Of a stretch of DNA of 64,000 bases, positions 1-9,141 are shown in pieces. The position numbers were made by a program, and so were the translations under genes. This stretch comes from Drosophila pseudoobscura. Lineage: Eukaryota; Arthropoda; Insecta; Diptera; Drosophilidae. Numbering within the stretch: the first letter of the stretch is position 1; each line of letters opens with the position of its first letter. The DNA lies in the NCBI RefSeq assembly GCF_009870125.1, contig NC_046680.1:7688001-7752000 (forward strand). The letters run 5' to 3'. A model generated the notes under the pieces. The model had not been told where the DNA came from and did not search any database. It saw only the letters and a program-made list of their open reading frames with translations.

Positions 1-1038
1 AGACCTTGGCACAGCTGCAAAGGGACTACCAGCCTGCTGAAGAGGCACCTTCCACTTCCAAGCGAACAGCAGACAAATTCAATGCGGCTCATTATTCCAC
101 TGGAGCAGTGTCTGCCAGTTTCACATCCACAGCCATGATGCCTGTCTCCCAGATTGAGGCGGCTATCATTGACGATGATTTGGTGAAATATGAGCGGGTC
201 AAGCAGAAGGGCTATGTGCGTTTAAACACCAACTTTGGCCCATTAAACATTGAGCTCTACTGCGATCAGATACCACGCGCCTGCGACAACTTTATCAAAC
301 ATTGCGCCGATGGTTACTTCAACAATGTATTGTTCCATCGATCCATTCGGAACTTTATAGTATGTACACGCCAGGAGACGTATCAAATCAAATAATAACC
401 AAATGTGTCTTACAGGTTCAAGGTGGCGACCCCACAGGCACCGGTTCGGGAGGTGAATCTATCTGGGGCAAAAAGTTCGATGATGAATTCAAGCCGAATC
501 TGACGCACACGGGACGGGGTGTTCTTTCCATGGCAAATTCAGGACCCAACACAAATGGTTCCCAGTTGTAAGTAGTTCAATCAATTGTATGCGACTCCTT
601 GTTCATTGTATTGCCACTTGCAGCTTCATCACCTATCGATCCTGCAAACATCTCGACGGCAAACACACCATCTTTGGCAAGGTGGTTGGCGGCCTTGACA
701 CACTCCAAAAAATAGAAAACATCGAGGTGGACAACAAAGATCGACCAATCGAGGATATCATAATTGAAAATGCCCAAGTCTTTGTTAATCCCTTTGCTGA
801 TGCCGCGGAACAGCTGGCCAAAGAGCGAGAGAATGAAGCGGCCAGCATACAGGAGACGGCCGAAAAGGCAGAACAGCAGAAACGCCTCAATGAGCCACTC
901 AAGGTCTACAGGGAAGGCGTGGGCAAGTACCTAAAAATGAATGCCGCGCCCAAGAAACCAGAGTCCCCGCTCCTGGCAGCACAAACAGCCAAAAGGAAGA
1001 AGCTTGCAGGCGGTTTTGGTGATTTCTCTAGCTGGTAG
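1..1038 (+). CDS. PPIL2-type cyclophilin / U-box E3 ligase, 3' part
   Basis: Spliceosome-associated peptidyl-prolyl isomerase of the PPIL2 (Cyp60) family; the fly orthologue is, I believe, CG7747. Exons 1-359 (open at the left edge), 416-567 and 624-1038 join in frame and give the last 307 residues. The cyclophilin domain runs from [17 protein letters not shown] to IFGKVVGG and includes [19 protein letters not shown], with the catalytic Arg of FHR, and the [11 protein letters not shown] and SQFFITYRSC blocks. A charged tail ending GGFGDFSSW follows, as usual in PPIL2. The family's N-terminal U-box, which gives ubiquitin ligase activity, must lie left of the window. The Trp that binds cyclosporin in CypA is replaced (CKHLDGKHT), as is common in this subfamily. 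The introns are 56 nt each. The gene is convergent with the minus-strand GGQ factor, with 76 bp between the stops. Confidence 0.95.
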
Positions 1039-1114
1039 TTGTTCCACTTACCATTTATCACAAATATATCAACCAAGAAGGTTATGTTTTAGTATAAAAA
1101 TGAATTTTGGCTTT

Positions 1115-1549
1115 TTATTTATCGTTGGATTCTTCTGTACGCTCCCTCTCTTGCCATCTAGTCTTCATCTCCTGCATTTTTCCTTGCCGTCGTCGCCGCT
1201 CCGTGGACTTTCTCTGCTCCAGTACTTTGATCTGTGCGGCAATCGAGTTTTCTCCATTAAAATGGGCATCAAGCTTGTCTAGGAGAAGTTTTCGTGCCTC
1301 TACGCGATTTTTGGAGGCCAGTCGATGTGTGTGACACTTTATGGTGATGTTGGTGGGCAGATGACGCAGGAATACGCAGTTGGATGTCTTGTTTACCGCC
1401 TGACCCCCAGGTCCACTGCCGCGCATGAAGGTCTCTTCGATTTCCGACTCTTGCAGCTTTGGATAGCGCGAGTAATCCAAGTTAGCGGTTGACTTCCAGC
1501 GGACAACTAGCGGAGGGAGAGCCAACCGTGAAACCAAGGCCCGTATCAT
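1115..1549 (-). CDS. Mitochondrial peptide-release / ribosome-rescue factor, MTRFR (C12orf65) type
   Basis: Single-exon gene for 144 residues. The N-terminus (MIRALVSRLALPPLVVRWKS) is basic and acid-free, like a mitochondrial targeting peptide. The RF-1 domain carries the catalytic GGQ loop in FMRGSGPGGQAVNKTSNCV, followed by a basic C-terminal tail (STERRRRQGKMQEMKTRWQERER) that in this family enters the mRNA channel of stalled ribosomes. No codon-recognition domain is present. This matches MTRFR/C12orf65, which releases nascent chains from stalled mitoribosomes; ICT1 is the close alternative, but the short length and lack of an ICT1-type N-domain favour MTRFR. The D. melanogaster counterpart is probably CG30100. 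The ATG lies 2 nt after the stop of the LYR microprotein gene and no separate promoter space exists, so both are probably translated from one mRNA. Confidence 0.93.
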   Translation of the reverse strand: MIRALVSRLALPPLVVRWKSTANLDYSRYPKLQESEIEETFMRGSGPGGQAVNKTSNCVFLRHLPTNITIKCHTHRLASKNRVEARKLLLDKLDAHFNGENSIAAQIKVLEQRKSTERRRRQGKMQEMKTRWQERERTEESNDK

Positions 1550-1551
1550 CC

Positions 1552-1811
1552 CTACAGTATGCGTCCGTTCTTCAGCAATGTCTCTCCTCGCTGCGCAAGG
1601 TAAAAGTTAGTTATGAAACACATAAGCAGACTCCTCCACGTACCCTGAAGTTGAACTCGATTTCCGAGGGACTGGTCAACTGGCGACTGTCGCGGAACTC
1701 GTGTCGCACGCGACCCAAAAAGTAGTTCTTGTCCGTCAACTTCAGATGATTGCCGTATCGGATAAGGTGTTTATAAAGCCGGAGAATCTGCTGCCGAGAT
1801 GGTTGAAACAT
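1552..1811 (-). CDS. LYR-motif microprotein, homologue of the MIEF1 upstream-ORF microprotein
   Basis: Exons 1811-1644 and 1590-1552 (minus strand; 53-nt intron, GTACGT donor) give 68 residues. The mature sequence has SRQQILRLYKHLIRYG (an LYK variant of the LYR triplet), then LTDKNYF, RHEFRDSRQL and a C-terminus RRGETLLKNGRIL. It follows the human 70-residue MIEF1-MP (L0R8F8) nearly along its whole length: SRxxxLxLYxxLxRxG, TDxxYF, REFR, QL and NG..RI. In mammals that protein sits with MALSU1 and mitochondrial ACP on the large mitoribosomal subunit during assembly. I start at the Met before FQPSR because that reproduces the family length; the frame is open further upstream but unconserved. 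The second exon is needed for the conserved C-terminus. The stop is followed by GG and then the ATG of the GGQ factor. Confidence 0.86.
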
Positions 1812-1995
1812 TTTAGGGTCTTTACGAACATGTGTGATAATGCCAATACAGCACAGGTTGGCAGCACCGCCGGCAAACAGCTGGTCGTTGAGCGAAACTG
1901 ATATCAAAAGGAAATAAAAAAAGAACAAAATGTACGCATCGGTTTATATGTATACATATGTACATATAACAATTGATTGTGTTTATATTAAATAA

Positions 1996-3608
1996 TTAGA
2001 TATTGTGCATCGCCTCATCGATTGGAACATTGTACGTCCGACTTAACTCAAACATTTCCCTCAGTTGATGCGCGATTTCCCGGTCCACTATCTCGCCGCC
2101 TGATTTCATGGTGCTCTCAATGATTTCCTCGTCCGTAACTTGACAGTTGATCATTTCCTCCGAGGACAAGCCTGACGGCTCGACGAGTGAGAAGAGAAAG
2201 TAGGCCGTGATGGACACACTGTAAGGAAGGAAGCGGATGTACTCCTTCAGAAGCTCCGTCCGACTATAAAAAAACAGAAACAGTAATGCAATCAACTTCT
2301 TAGATGCCATTTAAATACCCACTTCAAGAATTCTGGCACCTCGTCCTTCGCGTGCTTCCTGTAGCTGTCGTAGAGAGCCGAGCAGTAGTCGTCGAAAATG
2401 CTATCGAAATAGGTGTAGCGCACATCCGCATAGACAGAAATGGCCAGGAAGACGGACAGATCGATCATGGGGGAGGACACACGCAGCGTCTGGTAGTCGA
2501 ACATCATAATTTCCTGTGGCTCCTCCTTGCCATCGTACTTGTAGGCCACATTGTTCCGCACATAATCGCCGTGACAGAGAGTTGCCAATGGCTCCCTGGG
2601 CGCCACGCGCTGTCTTCCAAATTTTGTGTAATCGGATATCAAGAGACCGAAATTCTGCACAAAATCCTCACCCACTTGTGGCTGGTAAGTGGCCACAGCC
2701 TGGACAGCACGCTTCACACTAGTTTTCAGCTTCAACAGGAAGTCGGGGTGCATAATTTCATTGGAAAATCGAGATTCCCTCAGGTTTTTGGTCATATTTT
2801 CAAACTGATCTGGATTCTTGTGCTTGATGGCATAGGCAAAGCCATGGAACTTGCCCAAGTACTTCACTGCGACGCGAACATGATCCAGGCTAAGGCCCAC
2901 CCGGTCTTTGGTAATGCTCCAGCCGTCCTCTGCAAAATCACTGAGAATGACCATCGCCGAAAGCGGATTCAGCTCACTGTAGTAATACTTGGGGGCTGCG
3001 AGTTTTTCTCCGGACACCTTTTCAATTTGGGGTAGAATTTTCGTATAGAACTCAATCTCATTGCCGAAGAGATAACTAAACTGAATGTCCTTGTACATCT
3101 CTGGTTGAATTCTCGGAGTTTTCTATAAAAAAACAAAAGATTCATTGCCCCTGCTCATGACTTGGCTTATCTGTGTTTTTGTTTAATTAACACTAATATC
3201 CATATTATATATGAATATATGAGTATTCGCATTCCCATATTATGCAAGTAATCTTTTCCCCAGGCTGTAACCTGTTATCGTGATTTATAAACACAGAGAT
3301 ACGGTCTACTGCTCTCTCAATTGTTAGCTACATCGTTGCTACGATATGACGAAATTAAAGTTACGATATACCTTAACGACCATTTTCCGCTCAAACTGCT
3401 TGCCGTCGTATTCAAAGCGGATGGTTGTCCGATAGCAGAGTGTCAGCATGAAGGCCTCTTTGGGACCAATTACATCGACATCGATGTCCCCCACCCGGAA
3501 TGTGTCCGCCTTCGACGCGCTGTAGGTATCCAGCAGTCTACCGCTCTCCAGAATCTTTGGCAGAATGGTAGTCCGCAGCCAGTGGGTTTCCGTCTCGATC
3601 AGCGACAT
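1996..3608 (-). CDS. EcKL / CHK-like kinase, copy 1
   Basis: Ecdysteroid-kinase-like family (DUF227/CHK), a small-molecule kinase group enlarged in flies and linked to ecdysteroid 22-phosphorylation and detoxication; the substrate here is unknown. Exons 3608-3372, 3122-2323 and 2263-1996 give 434 residues, a usual length. Motifs are the Brenner box CHGDYVRNN (about residues 262-270, catalytic Asp 265) and the metal site FDYQTLRVSSPMIDLS (Asp about 288). The nucleotide-loop half lies in ERKMVVK before the first intron. The second intron uses a GTGGGT donor after a split Asn codon; this was chosen because both copies then read N-RTELxKEYIRFLPYSV in frame. It lies head-to-tail with copy 2 upstream, 228 bp away. 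The start MSLIET follows a 55-nt leader from an Inr+DPE promoter. Confidence 0.92.
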
Positions 3609-3631
3609 GCTCGTTTCTAGTATACAGAATG

Positions 3632-3665
3632 GAACCGAACGGCTTCGAGTTCAGCGAGTAACTGA
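3632..3665 (-). promoter_or_regulatory. Inr + DPE core promoter of EcKL copy 1
   Basis: On the minus strand TCAGTT gives an initiator with A+1 at 3663. GGTTC at 3636-3632 falls exactly at +28 to +32 and fits the downstream promoter element RGWYV. No TATA box stands at -30. The predicted leader is 55 nt. The same arrangement is present at copy 2 with a different DPE variant. This is sequence-based; no start site has been measured. Confidence 0.55.
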
Positions 3666-3836
3666 ACGATCGTATGCTGTGGCAATGTGTTCGTACTCTT
3701 TTAAGTATATCGTGCTCGTCAGCTCGGAGATAAAATGAAACGATGGAAAAAAGGTGTTCCGGCCACGGAAATAATGCGAATGTACATACTATATCGGGTA
3801 AAGATATTAACAATTCATTGTGTTTAATTCAAGTAA

Positions 3837-5642
3837 TTAGATCTTCGGCAACGCATTAACATCGATGCCATCCTCAATTTGGACATTGTATTTTCGACTC
3901 AACTCAAACATTTCTTTCAGTTGATGTGCAACTTCCTTATCAACTACCTCGCCGCCTTTTTTCATAGTGCGCTCAATGACTTCCTCGTCCGAAACCTGAA
4001 CGTTGAACATTTCCGCCGGGGACAGTCCCATCGGTTCGACGAGCTCAAAGAGGAAGCTGGCCGTGATGGACACACTGTAGGGCAAGAAGCGAATGTACTC
4101 CTTCACAAGCTCCGTACGGCTGAAGAAAACCAACCAGAAACATTAAAATAACCATTTTGTTAGATGCCATTTGGATACCCACTTCATGAATTCTGGCACC
4201 TCATCCTTCGCGTGCTTCCTATAGCTTTCGTAGAGAGCCGAGCAGTAGTCGTCGAAAATGCTATCGAAATGGGTGTAGCGCACATCCGCATAGACAGAAA
4301 TGGCCAGGAAGACGGACAGATCGATCATGGGGGAGGACACACGCAGCGTCTGGTAGTCGAACATCATGATTTCCTGTGGCTCCTCCTTGCCATCGTACTT
4401 GTAGGCAACATTGTTTCGCACATAATCGCCGTGACAGAGAGTTGCCAACGGCTCCCTGGGCGCCACTCGTTGGCGTCCATATTGGATGTAATCCGATATT
4501 AAGAAGCCGAACAATTTCACAAAATCTTTATCCACTTGGGGCTGATAGGTGGACACAGCCTGAACAGCGCGCTTAACGCTTGTCTGCAGCGTCACCTTGT
4601 ATTGGGGGTGCACGATGTCATTGGCATATCGGGATTCCTTGAGGTTTCTGGTCAGTTTTTCGAAGTTCTCCAGATTCTTGTGCTTGATGGCGTATGTAAA
4701 GCCGTGGAACTTTCCTAAATACTTCACTGCAATCCGGACATGCTCCAGGCTGAGGCCCACCCTATCCTTGGTTACCCTCCAGCTATCCTCAGCAAAGTCA
4801 CTGAGAATGACGATTGCCGACAGCGGATTCAGCTCACTGTAATAATACTTGGGTGCCGCAAACTTTCCCTCCGCCACCTTTTGTATCTGTGGCAGGATTT
4901 TCGTATAGAAATCGATCTCATTGGCGAAAAGATCTCCAAACTGTACTGCTTCGTACACATCTGGTGGAACCATAGGCGTTTTCTACAACAAAATAAACAA
5001 GCTGTCATGATAGTTGGTTTTCTGGTAGTTCGTTAATCATTAGTATTTTCGATTAACCGATCGTTTAACAGTAGATCTATGGATCAATAACCCGCTGATA
5101 ACATATCAATACTTGTGGGGGTTGGGAAATAGTGTTTACATTTGAATGGAACACCATAATCTTATCTATGGGAATTTTTGGCTACCTATTTCACCATCCC
5201 ACCGAAAAATTCAGTTCCAACTCCGTATCACTTGGTTTATCAGTGTTTTGGTTTAAATAGCAAAGACATAAATGTCTCCCATAATGGTTTTAATCTGCTC
5301 TTCCAGACTTGAACCGGTTATGTGGCGTTAAAACAGAAATACGGTCTACAGCTCACTCAATGCTCATCTGTTCGTGCCTACGATATGACGACATTTAATA
5401 GTTACCTTTACGACCATTTTCCGCTCAAACGGCTCGCCGTCGTACTCAAAGCGGATGGTTGTCCGATAGCAGAGTGTCAGCATGAAGGCCTCTTTGGGAC
5501 CAATTACATCGACATCGATGTCCCCCACCCGGAATGTGTCCGCCTTCGACGCGCTGTAGGTATCCAGCAGTCTACCGCTCTCCAGAATCTTTGGCAGAAT
5601 GGTAGTGCGCAGCCATTGGGACTCCGTCTCGATCAGCGACAT
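3837..5642 (-). CDS. EcKL / CHK-like kinase, copy 2
   Basis: Tandem paralogue of the kinase to its left on the map. Exons 5642-5406, 4982-4183 and 4119-3837 give 439 residues. It has the same catalytic set: CHGDYVRNN, then FDYQTLRVSSPMIDLS. The C-terminal exon (RTELVKEYIRFLPYSV onward) is longer by five residues (GIDVNALPKI ending). Exon 1 and the middle of exon 2 are nearly identical to copy 1 while the rest is clearly diverged, which points to gene conversion rather than simple recent duplication. The first intron is 423 nt. The gene is divergent from the unrecognised plus-strand gene at 5894, with about 200 bp between predicted starts. Enzyme assignment is by family only. Confidence 0.92.
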
Positions 5643-5665
5643 GTTGGGTTCTAGTATACAGAATA

Positions 5666-5699
5666 GATCCGATCGGCTTCGAGTTCAGCGAATAACTGA
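5666..5699 (-). promoter_or_regulatory. Inr + DPE core promoter of EcKL copy 2
   Basis: Minus-strand TCAGTT puts A+1 at 5697, and GGATC at 5670-5666 occupies +28 to +32, a perfect RGWYV downstream element. The leader to the ATG is 55 nt, the same as in copy 1, so the core promoter was duplicated with the gene. Confidence 0.57.
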
Positions 5700-5893
5700 A
5701 CGATCGTACGCCGTATGCCGTGAATTTGTAAGCTTCGGTCAACATCGTGCTCTCTGAGATAAGACGAAGCTGATTGAACGAAAATAAATCGGTGCCGCTC
5801 TGAAACAGGCAAGAGTGAAATAGTTGATAGCTCGTAGAGAGAGAATCCAACTCAGAGCACAATTCTTTTATCTTCTAAATTCTAAATTTGAAT

Positions 5894-6478
5894 ATGGGAA
5901 CTTCAGAAAAAATTCAAAGCAAATGGTTCAATCTTGCCCTGACCGGGACGTTGTCTAGCAACAACACCTTTGTGAGAAGGTATTCAGAACAATCGGAACT
6001 CGGCGGTGTTCTCCTTGGCAAGAGAAAAGTTCCGGCCAGTCGAATCAAGTCGAAAGAAAACCGGCCAAATGAAGCGGCCACGAACAGCAGTCGAAACAGC
6101 AGTGGGACCAGCAGTCGAAGAAAAAAGGAGAGGAGCATTAACTCCGAAATTCTCGACAGTAGAATCGAATGCCAGAGTGAAAAGTGCGACCAGAAGAACG
6201 TACTAGACTCTCCCCGTATGCGGGAGTTCTTTAAAGAAGTACAACAGCGGGAACTCAAGCAATACTACCTCCAGATGAGGGCCTCTCAAAGGATGAGAAT
6301 TGCCCCGAACCCCTTGTGTACGGACTGGGGACTGGCAAAGCGAACGGAGAGGGATATTGCGCATAATGTATACTGCAGGGGACCACAGAGATTGTGTTCA
6401 AGGCAGGGGAGATGGGCTGGCGATGGAGAGAGCTCTTCCGGAGCACATTCAATTGAACCTTGTATATGTCGGAAGTAG
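5894..6478 (+). CDS. Unrecognised basic protein, 194 aa
   Basis: I do not recognise this gene. The frame opens at ATG 5894 (MGTSEKIQSKWFNLALTG) and runs 194 residues without an intron. The N-terminal half is basic and Ser/Asn-rich (SSRNSSGTSSRRKKERS). The middle has a charged helical stretch (RMREFFKEVQQRELKQYY) and the C-terminal part has scattered cysteines ending EPCICRK. No signal peptide or membrane segment is visible. The next plus-strand gene starts 164 bp downstream, is also Cys-containing and has a similar size, so the two could be co-expressed. No splice sites join them convincingly. Coding status rests on ORF length and context only. Confidence 0.55.
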   Translation: MGTSEKIQSKWFNLALTGTLSSNNTFVRRYSEQSELGGVLLGKRKVPASRIKSKENRPNEAATNSSRNSSGTSSRRKKERSINSEILDSRIECQSEKCDQKNVLDSPRMREFFKEVQQRELKQYYLQMRASQRMRIAPNPLCTDWGLAKRTERDIAHNVYCRGPQRLCSRQGRWAGDGESSSGAHSIEPCICRK

Positions 6479-6641
6479 CTCCCTTGAAATCCCCTATCCA
6501 GCTCTCTGTGCCTTTGCTGTCAGCGTCCGTTTCAGTTTACGTTCATTCGGGCTCAGTCGGCACACAATCAAAATTCCCCGTACAGGAAACCCCGCGTTCC
6601 GATTTTCCCGCACGGATCCCACAACTTCCACTAGCCCTAAG

Positions 6642-7136
6642 ATGTACTCCCTTCCAAAACAAGTGTCACTGGGGACTCAGACCATACCGCAGCCGGCCCC
6701 GAAGCCCATATGCGTACCGCTGCTGATGGTCGACGAGGATGGAAAGAAACGCTACTGCTACCATGGCGGCAAGTGCCGATGCGAGACCTGTGAAAAGATG
6801 CGCGAGCAGCAGGCGGATGAACTTGACGCGCAGCTACTCGCCGTCCTTCCACATAGTCGCTTGAAGCTGGAGCCGGCGTTGCATCAGGTGAGGCCGAAGC
6901 AGTACCGCTTGGAGGCCTTTTACGCCAAGCCCGAGTTGGCCGAGTATCTGAAGAAGGATCACGAGGAGCTGCGCAAAAAGTATAGGACCTACTATCTGCC
7001 CGATAAGTACTACGAGAAGAATGCATGGAGGATCCCCGGTCCGCAGCAAAAGCAGACCCAGACGGATGTCCGGATCGGCAACTACGGCATCGACGGTTGT
7101 CCGTGCGTCGAAAAATCTCTCTGCTGGGACATATAG
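6642..7136 (+). CDS. Unrecognised Cys-containing protein, 164 aa
   Basis: Not recognised. I start at ATG 6642 (MYSLPKQVSLGTQT); the frame is open further 5', but those residues look random. A cysteine cluster, YCYHGGKCRCETCEKMREQ at about residues 38-56, could bind metal. It is followed by Tyr/Lys-rich helical sequence (KYRTYYLPDKYYEKNAW) and a C-terminus GCPCVEKSLCWDI with three more Cys. A poly(A) signal AATAAA stands at 7197-7202, some 60 bp past the stop, which supports a real transcript. Small Cys-rich fly proteins of this type are often testis-expressed; that is inference. It lies 238 bp upstream of the IDH3-like gene on the same strand. Confidence 0.62.
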   Translation: MYSLPKQVSLGTQTIPQPAPKPICVPLLMVDEDGKKRYCYHGGKCRCETCEKMREQQADELDAQLLAVLPHSRLKLEPALHQVRPKQYRLEAFYAKPELAEYLKKDHEELRKKYRTYYLPDKYYEKNAWRIPGPQQKQTQTDVRIGNYGIDGCPCVEKSLCWDI

Positions 7137-7374
7137 TCTTTGGGTTCGTTGAATTGTGGGAGGAAAGGGGAGGATTGATCTGTGGAACCAGGGGAACAAT
7201 AAAGAGTGCAGATTGAGAAGCGGAATACTTGCGTCGTCTTATCTGGCTCTTCTTATCAAGAAACGTCTGATCTGGGTAGCCCCAGGAGGCCTTGGAAGAG
7301 ATATCAATATTTGTATCGGGCCGTAGTTATCAGAAAAATTAGTATAGTTATCCAATACCGCTCGGTTCTATAGA

Positions 7375-8562
7375 ATGCTGCGCCGCCTTAGAGACACCCG
7401 GATCCTGTCCGTTGCCCAGCTTAATCGCTGCTGCCGCTACCTGGCTGATGCTCCTGCAAAGCCCTCGGATCCATATGTCGTCACCACGGGGCTCAGTGCC
7501 AACGTGGCAAAGGGGCAGATGCGTTCCTTGCCGGTGAGCGGGCTGCCCCCGTCCAAGTATGGGGGCATCACCCATGTCTCCCTGCTTACCGGCAGCACGA
7601 TCATTGGCCAGCAGGGGGCCAAGTTTGTGACAGCCTTGCTACACAGCACGCGGGTGCCAGTGGAGCTGCAGCGCATTGCCTCCGACCAGGAGGAGGAGTA
7701 CTTCAATTCGGTGCTGCGTAACCATGCTGCGGTCCATGTGGACATCCTATGCGATAAAGAGGCGAAGAAGAAGTCCCTCAAGATCTGCAACGACCTGGAC
7801 CTGTACGTGTTCATGACGCGCCTGCGCAGCTTCCCCGGCTTCAAGTGCCGCTTTCCCGACGTGGACATCCAGGTGATAGCCCAGAACAACATTGGCAATT
7901 ACTCGGAGCTCGAGTACGCCCCCGTCAAGGGTGTGGTGGAGGCCCTGCGCGTCGTTACCCATGAAAACGTAACAAAGTATCTGCGGCACGCCTTTGAGGC
8001 TGCGATCCGCGCCGGCCGCTGTCGCGTCACCCTCATCCACAAGGCCAACGAGTGGCCAGTGACCGATGGGGCGATGGTGGAAATTGCAGAGAAGATGCAC
8101 GCGGAGGACTACTGCTCCATCAAATTGGAGCTGATGGAGCTGGACGACTGCGTGAACCGGCTAATCACCGATCCCGCCTACTTCGACACCATCTTCACTA
8201 ACGATCGCTACGCCACCTTCCTGGCTACCATCTGCAGCGGTGTTGCCGGAGGCGCAAATCTCTTCAGCGCCATCGAATTGGGGGACAGTCATGCTGTGTT
8301 CAAGCCACTCCAGACCAAGCTCTCGCTGACCAACTACTCCCTCCTCAGTCCTTACGGCATTGTGTCCACCTGTGTGGACTTACTGAACCATGTTGGCCAA
8401 GAAAGCTGCGCCAAGTCCCTATGGAAGGGGATGCTCCGCACCATGACCGATGGCATTAAGACTGTCGAGTTCGACGGACCAGACACCGGTGAATATGTGA
8501 TCTGCAATATCATGAACAAGTTGCGGTGCAGTGCTTTGGGAGAGAATGTCGAGAAAAAGTGA
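7375..8562 (+). CDS. Degenerate mitochondrial NAD-isocitrate dehydrogenase subunit (IDH3G-like)
   Basis: Intronless gene for 395 residues with a basic mitochondrial presequence (MLRRLRDTRILSVAQLNRCC). It aligns through its length to IDH3 regulatory subunits: PPSKYGG, PVELQRI, DLYVFMTRLRSFPGF, NIGNYSELEYAPVKGVVEAL and LIHKANEW. Changes suggest it cannot catalyse by itself. The nucleotide/substrate loop IPGDGIGPE reads LTGSTIIGQQ, the Arg before ENTEGEYS is missing, and the MPNLYGDILSD segment with two metal-binding Asp reads FTNDRYATFLAT. The HKAN Lys and the LD Asp remain. D. melanogaster has several diverged, testis-biased IDH3 paralogues (CG3483 and CG5028 are the kind I have in mind), and this is probably one of them. 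Lack of introns would fit an old retrocopy. Confidence 0.85.
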   Translation: MLRRLRDTRILSVAQLNRCCRYLADAPAKPSDPYVVTTGLSANVAKGQMRSLPVSGLPPSKYGGITHVSLLTGSTIIGQQGAKFVTALLHSTRVPVELQRIASDQEEEYFNSVLRNHAAVHVDILCDKEAKKKSLKICNDLDLYVFMTRLRSFPGFKCRFPDVDIQVIAQNNIGNYSELEYAPVKGVVEALRVVTHENVTKYLRHAFEAAIRAGRCRVTLIHKANEWPVTDGAMVEIAEKMHAEDYCSIKLELMELDDCVNRLITDPAYFDTIFTNDRYATFLATICSGVAGGANLFSAIELGDSHAVFKPLQTKLSLTNYSLLSPYGIVSTCVDLLNHVGQESCAKSLWKGMLRTMTDGIKTVEFDGPDTGEYVICNIMNKLRCSALGENVEKK

Positions 8563-8760
8563 ATACCTTGTTAAATATATTCACTAAAATTTAATTAATT
8601 ATGCAACAACGACTTTTAACGAGATAATTTTTAAATGGGAGCCTAGGGGTCTGGAGCATCTTTGGGTCTAGGGCAATCTTTGATTCGTAGAAATGGAAGA
8701 CATTATAAGATGAGAGCCGATTCATCAGATTTTTCCTATAAGAGAACGGTGGTAGAGCGA

Positions 8761-9141
8761 TTACAGATTGTCGCGCTTCATTGTACTCTTAGACTGGAGA
8801 AACCGCATTGATTAAATTATTGGTAGAAAAGGTTATATTTTTATGGATATTACCTGCTCCTCTTCGGTGCGCAGAGCAACCTCCTGTATGTTAATTTTGC
8901 CGTTGGTCGTGTACGTCACCAATTCCACGAACTTCCTGAAGTGGACCGTTCTGTTGGTATTGAACGTCTTAGCCGCAAGCTTGTTTCTCTTCTTCTTGTT
9001 CGGATATCTCATGTAGTCGTAGATAATCGGCTCATCAATGTTGCCATCATTATCGGTTGGGCCTGTGATTGCGGGTGCCTCTGCCATAGCGTTGTGCACT
9101 CGCAATTCAGTTTCGTTTGGGAAATCTTCAATTTTATCCAT
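8761..9141 (-). CDS. Unrecognised small acidic/basic protein, 106 aa
   Basis: Exons 9141-8854 and 8793-8761 (minus) are joined across a 60-nt intron with CAG|GTAATA donor and TCTCCAG acceptor. Splicing replaces a run-on tail with SKSTMKRDNL and a stop. The protein starts MDKIEDFPNETELRV, has an acidic middle, then PNKKKRNKLAAKTFNTNRTVHF and a helical stretch FRKFVELVTYT. No signal peptide or TM segment is seen and I know no family. I chose Met 9141 over an upstream non-ATG extension. It is convergent with the IDH3-like gene. Confidence 0.55.

Noticed and set aside
1701-1901. Plus-strand frame opposite the LYR microprotein
   Set aside because: Antisense shadow; the minus-strand spliced product has a clear homologue.
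2304-5036. Plus-strand frames opposite both EcKL kinases, similar to one another
   Set aside because: Their mutual similarity follows from duplication of the kinase genes on the minus strand; no independent start, family or codon pattern.
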